Counted from the stretch's first letter, positions 1-6,504 are shown. The stretch: 15,790 nt of DNA from Villigracilis sp900696595 (GCA_030263615.1 SZPH01000076.1:1-15790); one strand, 5' to 3'. The notes: generated from the letters alone by a model not told the origin. A program made the numbers and translations.

Positions 1-80
1 AGCAATCCCCTCGCTGATATGGAGATTGCTTCGCCGCCAAAGACCAAGAGCGGCGGCTCGCAACGACATTGCGGGAAGTT
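1..80. repeat. Dispersed palindromic intergenic repeat, cut by the window edge
   Basis: On the plus strand AGCAATCCCC (1-10) and GGAGATTGCT (21-30) form a 10-bp stem with one mismatch. Next come CCGCC...GGCGG arms around 35-57, then CTCGCAACGACATTGCG. Read on the minus strand this has the form TCGTTGCGAG ... CGAAGCAATCTCC ... GGGGATTGCT. From memory it resembles the CATTGCGAG...GAAGCAATC family of intergenic repeats scattered through many environmental bacterial genomes. The hairpins are seen directly; the family link is recognition without a search. The element probably continues to the left of base 1. Confidence 0.55.
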
Positions 81-137
81 AATTATTTACAGACCCTTAG
101 GGCGTTTTTTTCGGGGCGACACCCGTCTCCGCGGGGG

Positions 138-368
138 TTACGCGTCCACGGCAAGGCAGGTGAGGGTCTGCTCCACGCCGGGGATGGGTTGGATTTCCGA
201 GGCGGTAATCTGTCCCAGTTTTGCCACGTCTTCAGTCTCGACCACCGCCACCGCGTCATACGGACCGAAGGTCATGTGCGCTTCTTTGACGCCCGTTATC
301 TTGCGGAGATGCGCCACCACCTCCTTCACCTCTCCCGCCCGAATTCTAATCATGACATAGGCTTTCAT
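138..368 (-). CDS. Stand-alone Lrp/AsnC ligand-binding (RAM/SAM) domain protein
   Basis: 76 residues, the usual length for proteins made only of the Lrp/AsnC effector-binding domain, with no helix-turn-helix. The order fits the alpha-beta fold: a first strand (KAYVMIRIRAG), a helix with a VKEVV core, then a GVKEAHMTFGPYDAVAVVE strand-turn-strand carrying the family's 'G-x-x-D' turn, and a closing GVEQTLTCLAV strand. Such proteins form oligomers that bind amino acids or other small ligands; without a DNA-binding part the role is probably as an effector sensor or partner of full Lrp proteins. The start ATG at 368 has a GGAG ribosome site 7 bases upstream. It lies 104 bases downstream of the formate/nitrite channel gene on the same strand, so the two may be co-transcribed, which would suggest a metabolite-sensing partner. 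The exact ligand cannot be told. Confidence 0.85.
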   Translation of the reverse strand: MKAYVMIRIRAGEVKEVVAHLRKITGVKEAHMTFGPYDAVAVVETEDVAKLGQITASEIQPIPGVEQTLTCLAVDA

Positions 369-472
369 CGTCTGCTCCTTTTTACTAACTCACCTTACAT
401 GCCGTCTCAAAGGCTGGGGCGGAACCCACTCTCAATTTGCGAGAACCTTCGGGACGTTCCGCGTAACATCAG
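369..472 (-). other. Inter-cistron region with nested inverted repeats
   Basis: Between the channel gene stop and the Lrp-like gene, the minus strand can fold as GCGGAAC ... GTTCCGC (461-455 with 425-419) enclosing a TCTC-gcaaatt-GAGA hairpin. No run of T follows, so it does not look like a simple intrinsic terminator. It may be an mRNA-processing or stability structure between two co-transcribed genes. No known riboswitch was recognised. Confidence 0.3.
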
Positions 473-1363
473 TTACTGATCCTTTTTTCCGCGCAGGAAA
501 ACAGCCCAATAGATGGCTGCCACCAGTCCGACGCCGCCGATGATGTTGCCGATCGTCACCGGAACGAGGTTGTTTACAAAAAACGCCTGCCAGGTGAGCG
601 CTTCGAGGTTCGGAACCTTTTCGGCGACCTTTTCGATGAACGCGGGGTCGAACATTTTGACCAGCAGGGCGTACGGGATGAAATACATGTTTGCGATGCT
701 GTGTTCAAATCCCGCCGCCACGAAGGCGCTGATCGGGAAAATGATGGATACGATCTTGTCGAGCGTGGTGCGCGCCGAATAGGTCAACCAGACAGCGAGA
801 CAGACCAGCCCGTTGCAGAGAATGCCCAACGCGGTGGCTTGCAGAAAGTCGAGGTCGCATTTGGCGACCGCGATCTTCAACGCGGCGATCCCGACCGCGT
901 CCGAGCCGAATGTGTATTGCCTGGCGAAAAACATCAGGATCGCCGTGCCGATGGCGCCGATGAAGTTTCCCAGATATACAATACCCCAGTTCCGCAGCAG
1001 TCCGCGCGTGGTGACCTTGCCGCTCGCCCATGCCATGACGATCAAGTTATTGCCGGTGAAGAGCTCCGCGCCGCCGACAACGACGAGGATGAGGCCGAGA
1101 CAGAAGACCAGCCCGGTCAGCAGGCGCGTCACGCCGTAGGGCAGTCCGGTGGAGAATGCCGCGCTTCCATCCGCCGCAACAACGGGCATCCCCCCCGCCG
1201 AAACGGTGGTGGCGAAGATCGCCCCAAGCGCGATGAACGCCCCGGCAAGGATGGCGAGCATAAGCATGGTAAACGCGGGCATCTCCGCCTTGCGCACGCC
1301 GAGGTATTCGGCGCGCGTCGCCATTTCCGCGGGCAACAGTGAGTCAATACGGACTTCGCTCAT
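473..1363 (-). CDS. Formate/nitrite transporter (FNT) family channel
   Basis: 296 residues, typical of FocA/NirC/HSC channels that pass formate, nitrite or hydrosulfide as pentamers in the inner membrane. The family signature GGAELFTGNN is at about residues 97-106. The second re-entrant repeat carries GFEHSIANMYFIP (218-230), whose His221 matches the central pore histidine of FNT channels. Six hydrophobic segments are visible, at about 31-55, 80-103, 126-147, 174-195, 203-219 and 266-290. The ATG at 1363 is preceded by AGAGGAA. The N-terminal stretch (SLLPAEMATRAEYLGVRKAE) is the usual cytosolic amphipathic region. Substrate cannot be told from sequence, so focA or nirC is not assigned. The upstream operator suggests control by a CRP/FNR-type regulator. 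Confidence 0.92.
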   Translation of the reverse strand: MSEVRIDSLLPAEMATRAEYLGVRKAEMPAFTMLMLAILAGAFIALGAIFATTVSAGGMPVVAADGSAAFSTGLPYGVTRLLTGLVFCLGLILVVVGGAELFTGNNLIVMAWASGKVTTRGLLRNWGIVYLGNFIGAIGTAILMFFARQYTFGSDAVGIAALKIAVAKCDLDFLQATALGILCNGLVCLAVWLTYSARTTLDKIVSIIFPISAFVAAGFEHSIANMYFIPYALLVKMFDPAFIEKVAEKVPNLEALTWQAFFVNNLVPVTIGNIIGGVGLVAAIYWAVFLRGKKDQ

Positions 1364-1384
1364 AAGCAGGTTCCTCTCTTTTGT

Positions 1385-1412
1385 TTGTGATTTATTTCAC
1401 AACACAAGTATA
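1385..1412 (-). promoter_or_regulatory. Promoter -10 (1407-1412) and CRP/FNR-like operator (1385-1402) of the FNT channel gene
   Basis: TTGTGA (1385-1390) and TCACAA (1397-1402) are perfect inverted arms with a 6-base spacer, an exact match to the TGTGA-N6-TCACA consensus of CRP-type regulators. On the minus strand a good -10 box, TATACT, lies at 1412-1407, which places the transcription start near 1400, inside the palindrome. By geometry a bound protein would block initiation, so a repressor role is inferred. The -35 box is weak. The operator ends about 22 bases before the start codon. Confidence 0.6.
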
Positions 1413-1625
1413 ACTCACCCGCTCGATAACAACCAGAAACTTTGTAACGGAAAGCGAGTGATATTAATCCGATGATTTTTTCACATTTTCTTTTCGGCTG
1501 GCTATGCAGTTTTTCGGAGGGTAGTGTTTCGTGATATGAAACGCCGCTTTGCGCCGCCAACAACGCGAAGTTCTACGGATTTTCCTGGCGGCATCAGCGC
1601 GCTTCGCGGTAAAAAATGATGTGGA
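1413..1625. other. Intergenic region between the FNT channel gene and the first CAP-LysM gene
   Basis: No coding region is supported. Visible structure: GTTTC (1526-1530) and GAAAC (1538-1542) form a 5-bp inverted repeat, and GCCGCCA (1553-1559) pairs with TGGCGGC (1586-1592), a 7-bp stem that could help end the minus-strand CAP-LysM transcript although it lacks a T run. The stretch 1560-1600 shares short words with 7225-7255 (CAACGCGAA, GGATTTT). This is too weak to call a repeat. Confidence 0.3.
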
Positions 1626-2591
1626 TTAAGTTCTCCGACGGCTGGAGAGAAAGGAGACAAGCCCCGCCGCGATCAAAGCCGCAAGCGTAATTCCGCCGAC
1701 GACAACGCCCCCGCTTTGCAGCGAAGTCGGCGCGATTGGAAGCGGCGTCGGCGTATTCGTGACCGTCGGGGCGACCGGACGCGTCGCGGTGGATGTTGGT
1801 ATCCCAAGCGTGACCGTGACGGGAACTTCGTTGGGCGTCGGCGTTTCAGTGGATGCGCGGCGGATGAGCAGTTTTTGCCCTTCGAAAATCTCGTCGCTGG
1901 CGAGGCTGTTGAGTAACTTCAACTCGGCGACGGTGGTGTTATAGGCGATGGCGATGCTCCAAAGCGCTTCGTTTTTTCGGACAATATGATATATCTCGCC
2001 GCCCGGGAGCGCGGTGTTTGGGATGACCGTCCCCGGCGTGACCGTCAGCGAAAAAGCGGTCGGCGAGACGGCTGTGGAGGCATTTTCGTCCGACCCGGCG
2101 TTCAGGACGTAATAGGCGGCTCCGTTTGCGGCGGCAATGCCCACGCCCACATCCTTGAATTCGGGGGAAAGCAGGGCAAGCGAATCAACGGCGTTGGATT
2201 GCCATGCCGCCAGCACATCTTCGTCGGAGAGGCCGCTGCCGGAGTGAATCGATTCTGCAAAGGAACCGCCGAGGGCAAGATCGCCCCCCACCGGATACCC
2301 GGCGTCAACAGCCCGCTGAAACGGCCGTTTTCCTTGCGCGTCGAAATGAGTGAGCGCGCCCGTCCCGGCGAGATAGTCCGCGTGGCGCTGGGCGACCGCC
2401 ATGAGGATGGCGTTTTGAGCGTAAGGTTTCAACCCCTGTGAGTTGCGCAAAGCGTTCACTCGTTCGATGAATTGGCTTGCAGACGGGTTGGGCGAGAAAA
2501 GCCCGGAGCGGGAAGCAACCCTCTCGGACGGGACCAGGATCGAGGTCAAAAAAAGAAGCGGGGCGAACATCCAAACAATAAATCTTCGCAT
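1626..2591 (-). CDS. Exported CAP-domain / LysM protein with C-terminal membrane anchor (paralog 1)
   Basis: 321 residues. An N-terminal hydrophobic segment (about 4-20) looks like a signal sequence or anchor. A CAP/SCP-like domain spans about 36-166, with THFD (His82), AES (Glu113) and Trp130. One LysM domain spans about 201-244 (YHIVRKNEALWSIAIAYN ... EIFEGQKLLIR). A Thr/Pro-rich linker (245-290) follows, then a final hydrophobic helix (about 294-315) ending SRRRT. LysM binds peptidoglycan or chitin-type glycans; bacterial CAP domains are secreted with mostly unknown roles. In the usual H-x-x-N-x-L motif, the sequence has DSLALL (136-141), so the second CAP histidine is Asp. The reading frame stays open far upstream on the antisense of the next gene, but hydrophobic signal, context and a TATAAT box support ATG 2591 as start. 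A second copy of this architecture is at 7390-8433. Confidence 0.85.
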   Translation of the reverse strand: MRRFIVWMFAPLLFLTSILVPSERVASRSGLFSPNPSASQFIERVNALRNSQGLKPYAQNAILMAVAQRHADYLAGTGALTHFDAQGKRPFQRAVDAGYPVGGDLALGGSFAESIHSGSGLSDEDVLAAWQSNAVDSLALLSPEFKDVGVGIAAANGAAYYVLNAGSDENASTAVSPTAFSLTVTPGTVIPNTALPGGEIYHIVRKNEALWSIAIAYNTTVAELKLLNSLASDEIFEGQKLLIRRASTETPTPNEVPVTVTLGIPTSTATRPVAPTVTNTPTPLPIAPTSLQSGGVVVGGITLAALIAAGLVSFLSSRRRT

Positions 2592-2597
2592 CCAAAA

Positions 2598-2603
2598 ATT
2601 ATA
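2598..2603 (-). promoter_or_regulatory. TATAAT -10 box 6 bases before the CAP-LysM start (leaderless)
   Basis: On the minus strand TATAAT is followed by six bases and then ATG 2591, which would place the transcription start at or next to the start codon. No Shine-Dalgarno sequence fits between. The -35 region is not well conserved. Confidence 0.55.
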
Positions 2604-2658
2604 ACCAGTCCGCCCAGGCGCGCCTTCCCAAATTCGGGGGATTGGGAGTAAGATTATA

Positions 2659-2681
2659 TATAATGTACAATTTTTAGGAGG
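2659..2681 (+). promoter_or_regulatory. -10 box TATAAT (2659-2664) and strong ribosome site AGGAGG (2676-2681)
   Basis: TATAAT at 2659-2664 (with an alternative TACAAT at 2666-2671) lies upstream of AGGAGG, which sits 6 bases before ATG 2688. Unlike most genes nearby, this one has a short leader with a perfect Shine-Dalgarno. It faces the leaderless -10 box of the divergent CAP-LysM gene across about 55 bases. Confidence 0.6.
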
Positions 2682-2687
2682 TTCGCC

Positions 2688-4190
2688 ATGCCAGGGTTCA
2701 CGCCGGGGAAACGCTACCAACCGCCGTTCATGCCGTTCAAACGCCAGCCGTTCAAAAAACGCGCGCTGGCGACCATCGAACTCGCGGTCAAGGGACCGCT
2801 GTTCGGATGCCGCATGTGCGGGAATTGCCTGCTTCAAGAGACCGCGCTGATCTGCCCGATGGAATGTCCGAAGGGATTGCGCAACGGACCCTGCGGCGGC
2901 TCGACTCCCGAACGCTGTTATGTGGACGAGTCGCGCCCGTGCATCTGGTATAAAATTTACGAACGGTCGTTTCAACTCGGGCGCGAAGCGCGCCTTTTGG
3001 AAGTTCTGCCCCCGATGGATTGGGAAAAGGCGGGGACGGATTCCTGGGGCGGGATATTCGACCGTGTAAAGCGGCTTGGGATTCGCAATCTGTTTTCGCA
3101 TCTGACTTCGGGGGAGCCGGGTTCTGTTTCCCAAACATTGGACTCCATCTTTAGACCGGTTCGACAACCCGACTGGTGGCAGGGCGACGCGAAGTATCAC
3201 GCGCCGGCCTATGCGGAGCCTGTGTCGGAACTGGAGCGCAGACTCAAAGCCGGCGAATTCGTCTTCGCCGCCGAGATCGCCCCGCCGCTCTCGATCAACA
3301 CCGATAAACTGCGCCGCAACATCGCCGCCCTGAAAGAACATGCGGCCGCTCTGAATTTTACCGACAACGCCTCGTCTGTGCCGCGCATGTCTTCGCTGGC
3401 GTGCAGCGCCATTTCGCTGGAATTGGGCGCGGAGCCCGTGATGCAGATCAGCGCAAGGGATAAGACCCGCGTGGGGTTGCAGTCCGAAGTCATCGGCGCA
3501 TCGGCGCTGGGAATCCGCAACATGCTCTGCCTGACGGGCGACAGCATGGCGCTTGCGCCGGGTCCCAAAGGGCGCATGGACATCGTGGATATCGATTCTG
3601 TCCAGATGCTTTGGATGTTGCGCCGGATGCGCGACGAAGGGCGGTATCTCGACGGGCGCGAGATCAAGACTCCGCCGAAATACTTCCTCGGCGCGGCGGC
3701 TTCGCCGTTTGCGTCCAATATGAAGTTTCAGGCGCTGCGCGAGCAGAAGAAGGTCAACGCCGGGGCGCAATTCTTCCAGACCAATGCCGTCTTCGACGCG
3801 GACGCGCTCGACGAGTGGCTGAACGAACTTGTCAAACGGGATGTTCTCGACAAGGTTTATATTTTGATCGGAATCTCGCCGTTGAAGAGTTACCGGGTGG
3901 CGAGATATATGAACGATAAAGTGCCGGGCATCTTCATCCCCGCCGCCGTGATGAAGCGCATGGAACTTGCGGAGGAAAAAGGCAACGCGGAGGAGGAAGG
4001 CGTTCAGATCGCGCTGGAGTTGATCGAAAAGACGCGCGGCAAACAGGGTGTGAACGGGATTCACCTGATGGCTGTCGGCTGGGAGGAAGTTGTGCCGAGG
4101 ATTATCGAGGAGGCGGGGGCGGCGAAAAGCAGCAAGTTACGGGCGCTGAAAGGCGGCATCCCGCTGGGTATAATTCAGCCCGATGAGTGA
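2688..4190 (+). CDS. Methylenetetrahydrofolate reductase, MetV-MetF fusion
   Basis: 500 residues in two parts. Residues about 25-165 match the cysteine-rich 'methylenetetrahydrofolate reductase C-terminal' (MetV-type) domain: CRMCGNC, CPMEC, NGPCGG and RPCIWYK give eight cysteines (41, 44, 47, 56, 60, 69, 77, 85) suited to binding Fe-S or zinc. Residues about 180-485 match the FAD-dependent MetF TIM barrel: an early EIAPP strand, LNFTDNAS, the LGIRNMLCLTGDS segment and a GAQFFQTNAVFD strand. MetF reduces 5,10-methylene- to 5-methyl-tetrahydrofolate in methionine synthesis or the methyl branch of the Wood-Ljungdahl pathway. In many acetogens MetV and MetF are separate subunits of an electron-transfer complex; here they are one chain with MetV first. 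The start has a perfect AGGAGG. The 3' end overlaps the next gene by 8 bases. The electron donor cannot be told. Confidence 0.88.
   Translation: MPGFTPGKRYQPPFMPFKRQPFKKRALATIELAVKGPLFGCRMCGNCLLQETALICPMECPKGLRNGPCGGSTPERCYVDESRPCIWYKIYERSFQLGREARLLEVLPPMDWEKAGTDSWGGIFDRVKRLGIRNLFSHLTSGEPGSVSQTLDSIFRPVRQPDWWQGDAKYHAPAYAEPVSELERRLKAGEFVFAAEIAPPLSINTDKLRRNIAALKEHAAALNFTDNASSVPRMSSLACSAISLELGAEPVMQISARDKTRVGLQSEVIGASALGIRNMLCLTGDSMALAPGPKGRMDIVDIDSVQMLWMLRRMRDEGRYLDGREIKTPPKYFLGAAASPFASNMKFQALREQKKVNAGAQFFQTNAVFDADALDEWLNELVKRDVLDKVYILIGISPLKSYRVARYMNDKVPGIFIPAAVMKRMELAEEKGNAEEEGVQIALELIEKTRGKQGVNGIHLMAVGWEEVVPRIIEEAGAAKSSKLRALKGGIPLGIIQPDE
4169..4174 (+). promoter_or_regulatory. TATAAT -10 box inside the end of the MetVF gene
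   Basis: TATAAT lies 8 bases before ATG 4183, within the last codons of the upstream gene (encoding G-I-I-Q-P-D-E). No ribosome site is visible before ATG 4183. The methyltransferase gene may therefore be read both by overlap with the upstream gene and from an internal, nearly leaderless promoter. Confidence 0.4.
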
Positions 4191-4827
4191 GGCGTCATTC
4201 GAAATTCGAGTTTGCGATTCCTGCGGCTTGCGCTATCCCTTGCAGGCTGGAGGGTCGTTCGGGATTCGATGCCCGCTCTGCCTGGGGGAGACGCGGGTCG
4301 TCCTGAGAAAATCCATTCGAGAGGAAGAACGAATTATCACAACCGCCGCGGCGACGGACGGAATCTTGCGCGCCGTCCTGCTGGACAACATCCGCTCGGC
4401 GTGGAATGTCGGCTCGATCCTGCGCAGCGCGGACGGGTTCGGGTTCGATCGCGTTTACCTGTGCGGGATTACGCCCACGCCCGATAACGAAGCGGTGACG
4501 AAGACCTCGCTCGGCGCGGAGAAAACCCTGCGCTGGTCGCACCATAAGGATGCGGTTAAACTGGCGACCGGGTTGAAGGAGGACGGCTGGCGGGTTTTCG
4601 CGCTGGAGGAGGGAAAGGATGCAGAAGACATCCATTCGCTTTCGATCGCCCCGGGCGAACGTATTGTATTGATTCTGGGGAGCGAAACGACGGGAGTGGA
4701 CCCCGATTTGCTGAAGTTATCGGATGGAATCCACTCGATACCGATGCGGGGATATAAACGGTCGTTGAATGTCGCAATCGCGTTCAGCGTGGCGGCGTTT
4801 GCGTTGTCCACTCAAGGCGGGCGCTAG
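4183..4827 (+). CDS. SpoU/TrmH-family RNA 2'-O-methyltransferase with N-terminal zinc ribbon
   Basis: 214 residues. The N-terminus has a zinc-ribbon pattern, CDSC (11-14) and CPLC (30-33). The SPOUT methyltransferase part follows: motif 1 DNIRSAWNVGSILRSADGFG (about 68-87), motif 2 LILGSETTGVDP and motif 3 SIPMRGYKRSLNVAIAFS with the family's 'SLNV' turn. These enzymes use S-adenosylmethionine to methylate ribose in tRNA or rRNA through a trefoil-knot fold. The extra zinc ribbon is likely an RNA-binding addition. The target nucleotide cannot be told. The start overlaps the stop of the MetVF gene (ATGAGTGA), so translation may be coupled; the pairing is possibly just because both relate to methyl metabolism. 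It ends 18 bases before the convergent SGNH gene. Confidence 0.88.
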   Translation: MSEASFEIRVCDSCGLRYPLQAGGSFGIRCPLCLGETRVVLRKSIREEERIITTAAATDGILRAVLLDNIRSAWNVGSILRSADGFGFDRVYLCGITPTPDNEAVTKTSLGAEKTLRWSHHKDAVKLATGLKEDGWRVFALEEGKDAEDIHSLSIAPGERIVLILGSETTGVDPDLLKLSDGIHSIPMRGYKRSLNVAIAFSVAAFALSTQGGR

Positions 4828-4845
4828 GGGTCGTCCATTGCGCAA

Positions 4846-5727
4846 TTACGGCAGGATGGGGATGAGAGCCTTGTACCATGCCTGGGCGATGAGTTCATAA
4901 CCGGCGGGGTTGGGGTGCATCCCGTCGTCGGACAGGGTGTCCTGATCCGTAAAAAGATCCATGCCGTAGAAGTCCACGATCAGGGCGTTGTACGCAGCGG
5001 CTTTCCTCTCGACGATCGCGTTATAGCGCCTCGCCTGGGCGGACATTCGCTGGAGTTCGTCCGCGGTGATGGAGGGATAGGTCTCACTGCGCGTCCGGGC
5101 GGGACGCAGGGATTGGTCGTCCAATTTTGCGACAATGACTTCCGCGCCCGCATCGCGCAGAGCGAAGAGGATGGCGTCCATATTGCGGGCGAAGCGTTCG
5201 GCGTCGTTGTCTTCATCCGCCGGAGCGACCGGCTCTTCGCCCGAATACAATTCCCACAGGTCGTTGCCGCCGATCCACACGAGGGCGACGGATGCGCGTT
5301 TCTGCGATATGGCGGATTGCGTTTCGCCGACCGCCCGCTCAAGTTGACCTGAAAAATCCCCGTCGCCGTGAATCACATCGTCGGAAGTCCAGCCGGATTG
5401 AGCGAAATTGATCACAGTCGAGCCGGGTCGAATCTGGCTGACAAGTTCCAGCAGGCGCCCGGGATAGCCGCGCCCGAGGTCGTCGCCGTCGCCCCGCGTG
5501 AGGTCATCGCCGATGGCGATGATGTTGATGGGACCGGAGGCGAGGGCCTGGGAGGGGAAAAAGACCGGGGTGGGCGAGGCCGGAATCGGCGTGGGAAGAA
5601 TCGGGGTTTCCGTCGCCACCACCGAAGTCACGACAGGCAAAGCCGCATCCGTATGAATCTCCTGAGTGCAGGATGTAAGAAGGATGAGCAGGATGAACCA
5701 GTATCGGCGGGACATATTTGGGTTCAA
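4846..5727 (-). CDS. SGNH/GDSL-fold lipoprotein with Asp in place of the nucleophile Ser
   Basis: 293 residues from a TTG at 5727, or 289 from ATG 5715 in the same frame. A short positive N-terminus, a hydrophobic core and the lipobox LTSC predict a lipidated exported protein, followed by a Thr/Pro-rich spacer (about 28-58). The SGNH hydrolase blocks are visible: block I IAIGDDLTRG (71-80), block II INFAQSGWTSDD, block III WIGGND (151-156) and block V SDDGMHPNPAGY with the DxxH pair Asp268-His271. In block I the usual G-D-S is G-D-D (codons GAT GAC), so the catalytic serine is absent. It may be inactive as an esterase and bind a glycan, or use other chemistry. Start: TATAAT lies 7 bases before the TTG, and neither candidate has a Shine-Dalgarno. 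Confidence 0.85.
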   Translation of the reverse strand: MNPNMSRRYWFILLILLTSCTQEIHTDAALPVVTSVVATETPILPTPIPASPTPVFFPSQALASGPINIIAIGDDLTRGDGDDLGRGYPGRLLELVSQIRPGSTVINFAQSGWTSDDVIHGDGDFSGQLERAVGETQSAISQKRASVALVWIGGNDLWELYSGEEPVAPADEDNDAERFARNMDAILFALRDAGAEVIVAKLDDQSLRPARTRSETYPSITADELQRMSAQARRYNAIVERKAAAYNALIVDFYGMDLFTDQDTLSDDGMHPNPAGYELIAQAWYKALIPILP

Positions 5728-5734
5728 GCGACAG

Positions 5735-5740
5735 ATTATA
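5735..5740 (-). promoter_or_regulatory. TATAAT -10 box of the SGNH lipoprotein gene
   Basis: On the minus strand TATAAT is followed by 7 bases and then TTG 5727, with ATG 5715 four codons further on in frame. Transcription would start at or next to the TTG. This gives either a leaderless TTG start or a roughly 12-base leader for the ATG. Confidence 0.5.
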
Positions 5741-5800
5741 CACTGTGGAAGAGGGAAGGATAAAGGATGAGGGATGAACAGTAAAAAAAAGCCGGCGGAA
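5741..5800. repeat. Purine-rich short-period tract
   Basis: From about 5745 to 5780 the plus strand repeats GGA/GGATGA-like words (GAAGAGGGAAGGATAAAGG, then ATGAGGGATGAACAG), read as TCATCC-type words on the other strand. An open frame here (SSFILPSS-like peptide) is a by-product of the repeat. It looks like degenerate simple-sequence DNA, not a gene. Confidence 0.35.
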
Positions 5801-5819
5801 TAAAGACATTCGATCCGAA

Positions 5820-5859
5820 AACGATGCGCCCGCGAGCCGAATTTCGCGGGCGCATCGTT
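5820..5859 (-). terminator. Strong hairpin terminator, 16-bp perfect stem
   Basis: AACGATGCGCCCGCGA (5820-5835) pairs perfectly with TCGCGGGCGCATCGTT (5844-5859) around an 8-base loop. On the minus strand the stem is followed by a short T run (TTTT, 5821-5818). It lies 21 bases beyond the stop of the triple-LysM gene, so it most likely ends that transcript before the SGNH gene. Confidence 0.75.
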
Positions 5860-5880
5860 GTTTATATGTGTCTCATTCTT

Positions 5881-6456
5881 TCATCGGACGCGAATGACCT
5901 GCCCGGGGTAAATGAGATTCACGTCCCATATCTGCGGATTGAGCAGTTGCAGGCTATAGACAGTCGTCCCATACCAGGCGGCAATGCTGCGCATGGTCTC
6001 GCCGTATGAGACGGTGTGGTACGCGGGCGCGGCGGGGATGTAAATCACCTGCCCGGCATAGATGACGCTCGCGCTCCAGATGTTGGGGTTGGCGGCAAGC
6101 AGATCGTTGACTGTGACGCCGTGCGCGCGGGCAATTCTATACAGCGTATCCCCCCGCTGGACGACGTAGTTCCCGCCGTATGAGGAATAATCATAAGAGT
6201 ATGAATAGGAATACGACGAGCCGCCGGGGATGTAGAGCGTTTGCCCGGCGTAGACCCACCAACCCAAACCGGGGTTGGCGGCGCGAATGGCTTCCACCGT
6301 CGCGCCACAGTAGGCGGCTAAACCGCTGAGGGTGTCGCCCCATTGCACAGTGATGTAGGACGCGCAACCCCAGGCGGAGGCTCGACCGGCGAATCCTAGC
6401 GAGGACAGCGCAACCATGAAGAGAACAAAGGCTTGCAGAAGGCGTTTATGATTCAT
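5881..6456 (-). CDS. Secreted protein with three LysM domains
   Basis: 191 residues. A signal peptide (hydrophobic 9-24, cleavage after ASA at about 28) is followed by three LysM domains: about 34-78 (YITVQWGDTLSGLAAYC...AGQTLYIP), 96-141 (NYVVQRGDTLYRIAR...AGQVIYIP) and 147-190 (HTVSYGETMRSIAAWYG...PGQVIRVR). A Ser/Tyr-rich spacer (80-93) separates the first two. LysM binds the N-acetylglucosamine backbone of peptidoglycan or related glycans. No enzymatic domain is present, so it is likely a wall-binding or matrix protein. The frame is open further upstream, but ATG 6456 has an AGGGAG ribosome site and begins the signal peptide. Cys31 and Cys50 in the first LysM could form a disulfide. It has its own promoter and a strong downstream terminator, so it seems to be a single-gene transcript. 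Confidence 0.9.
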   Translation of the reverse strand: MNHKRLLQAFVLFMVALSSLGFAGRASAWGCASYITVQWGDTLSGLAAYCGATVEAIRAANPGLGWWVYAGQTLYIPGGSSYSYSYSYDYSSYGGNYVVQRGDTLYRIARAHGVTVNDLLAANPNIWSASVIYAGQVIYIPAAPAYHTVSYGETMRSIAAWYGTTVYSLQLLNPQIWDVNLIYPGQVIRVR

Positions 6457-6504
6457 GCGAAATCTCCCTGCCGTCGCAATTCGATAAGCGATGGCGACAA
6501 ATAC

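Noticed and set aside
701..1342. Plus-strand frame of 213 codons
   Set aside because: Arg/Gly/Asp-rich shadow of the FNT channel gene, whose motifs are clear on the other strand.
1560..1600. Possible repeat shared with 7225-7255
   Set aside because: Only short words match (CAACGCGAA, GGATTTT); too little to separate from chance.
2592..4064. N-terminal extension giving an 812-residue minus-strand protein
   Set aside because: It is the antisense of the MetVF gene. The signal-like segment, TATAAT box and CAP domain all fit a start at 2591.
5504..5809. Minus-strand frame with a Pro/Ser-rich start
   Set aside because: It overlaps the SGNH gene out of frame, and its N-terminal part only reads the simple-sequence tract.
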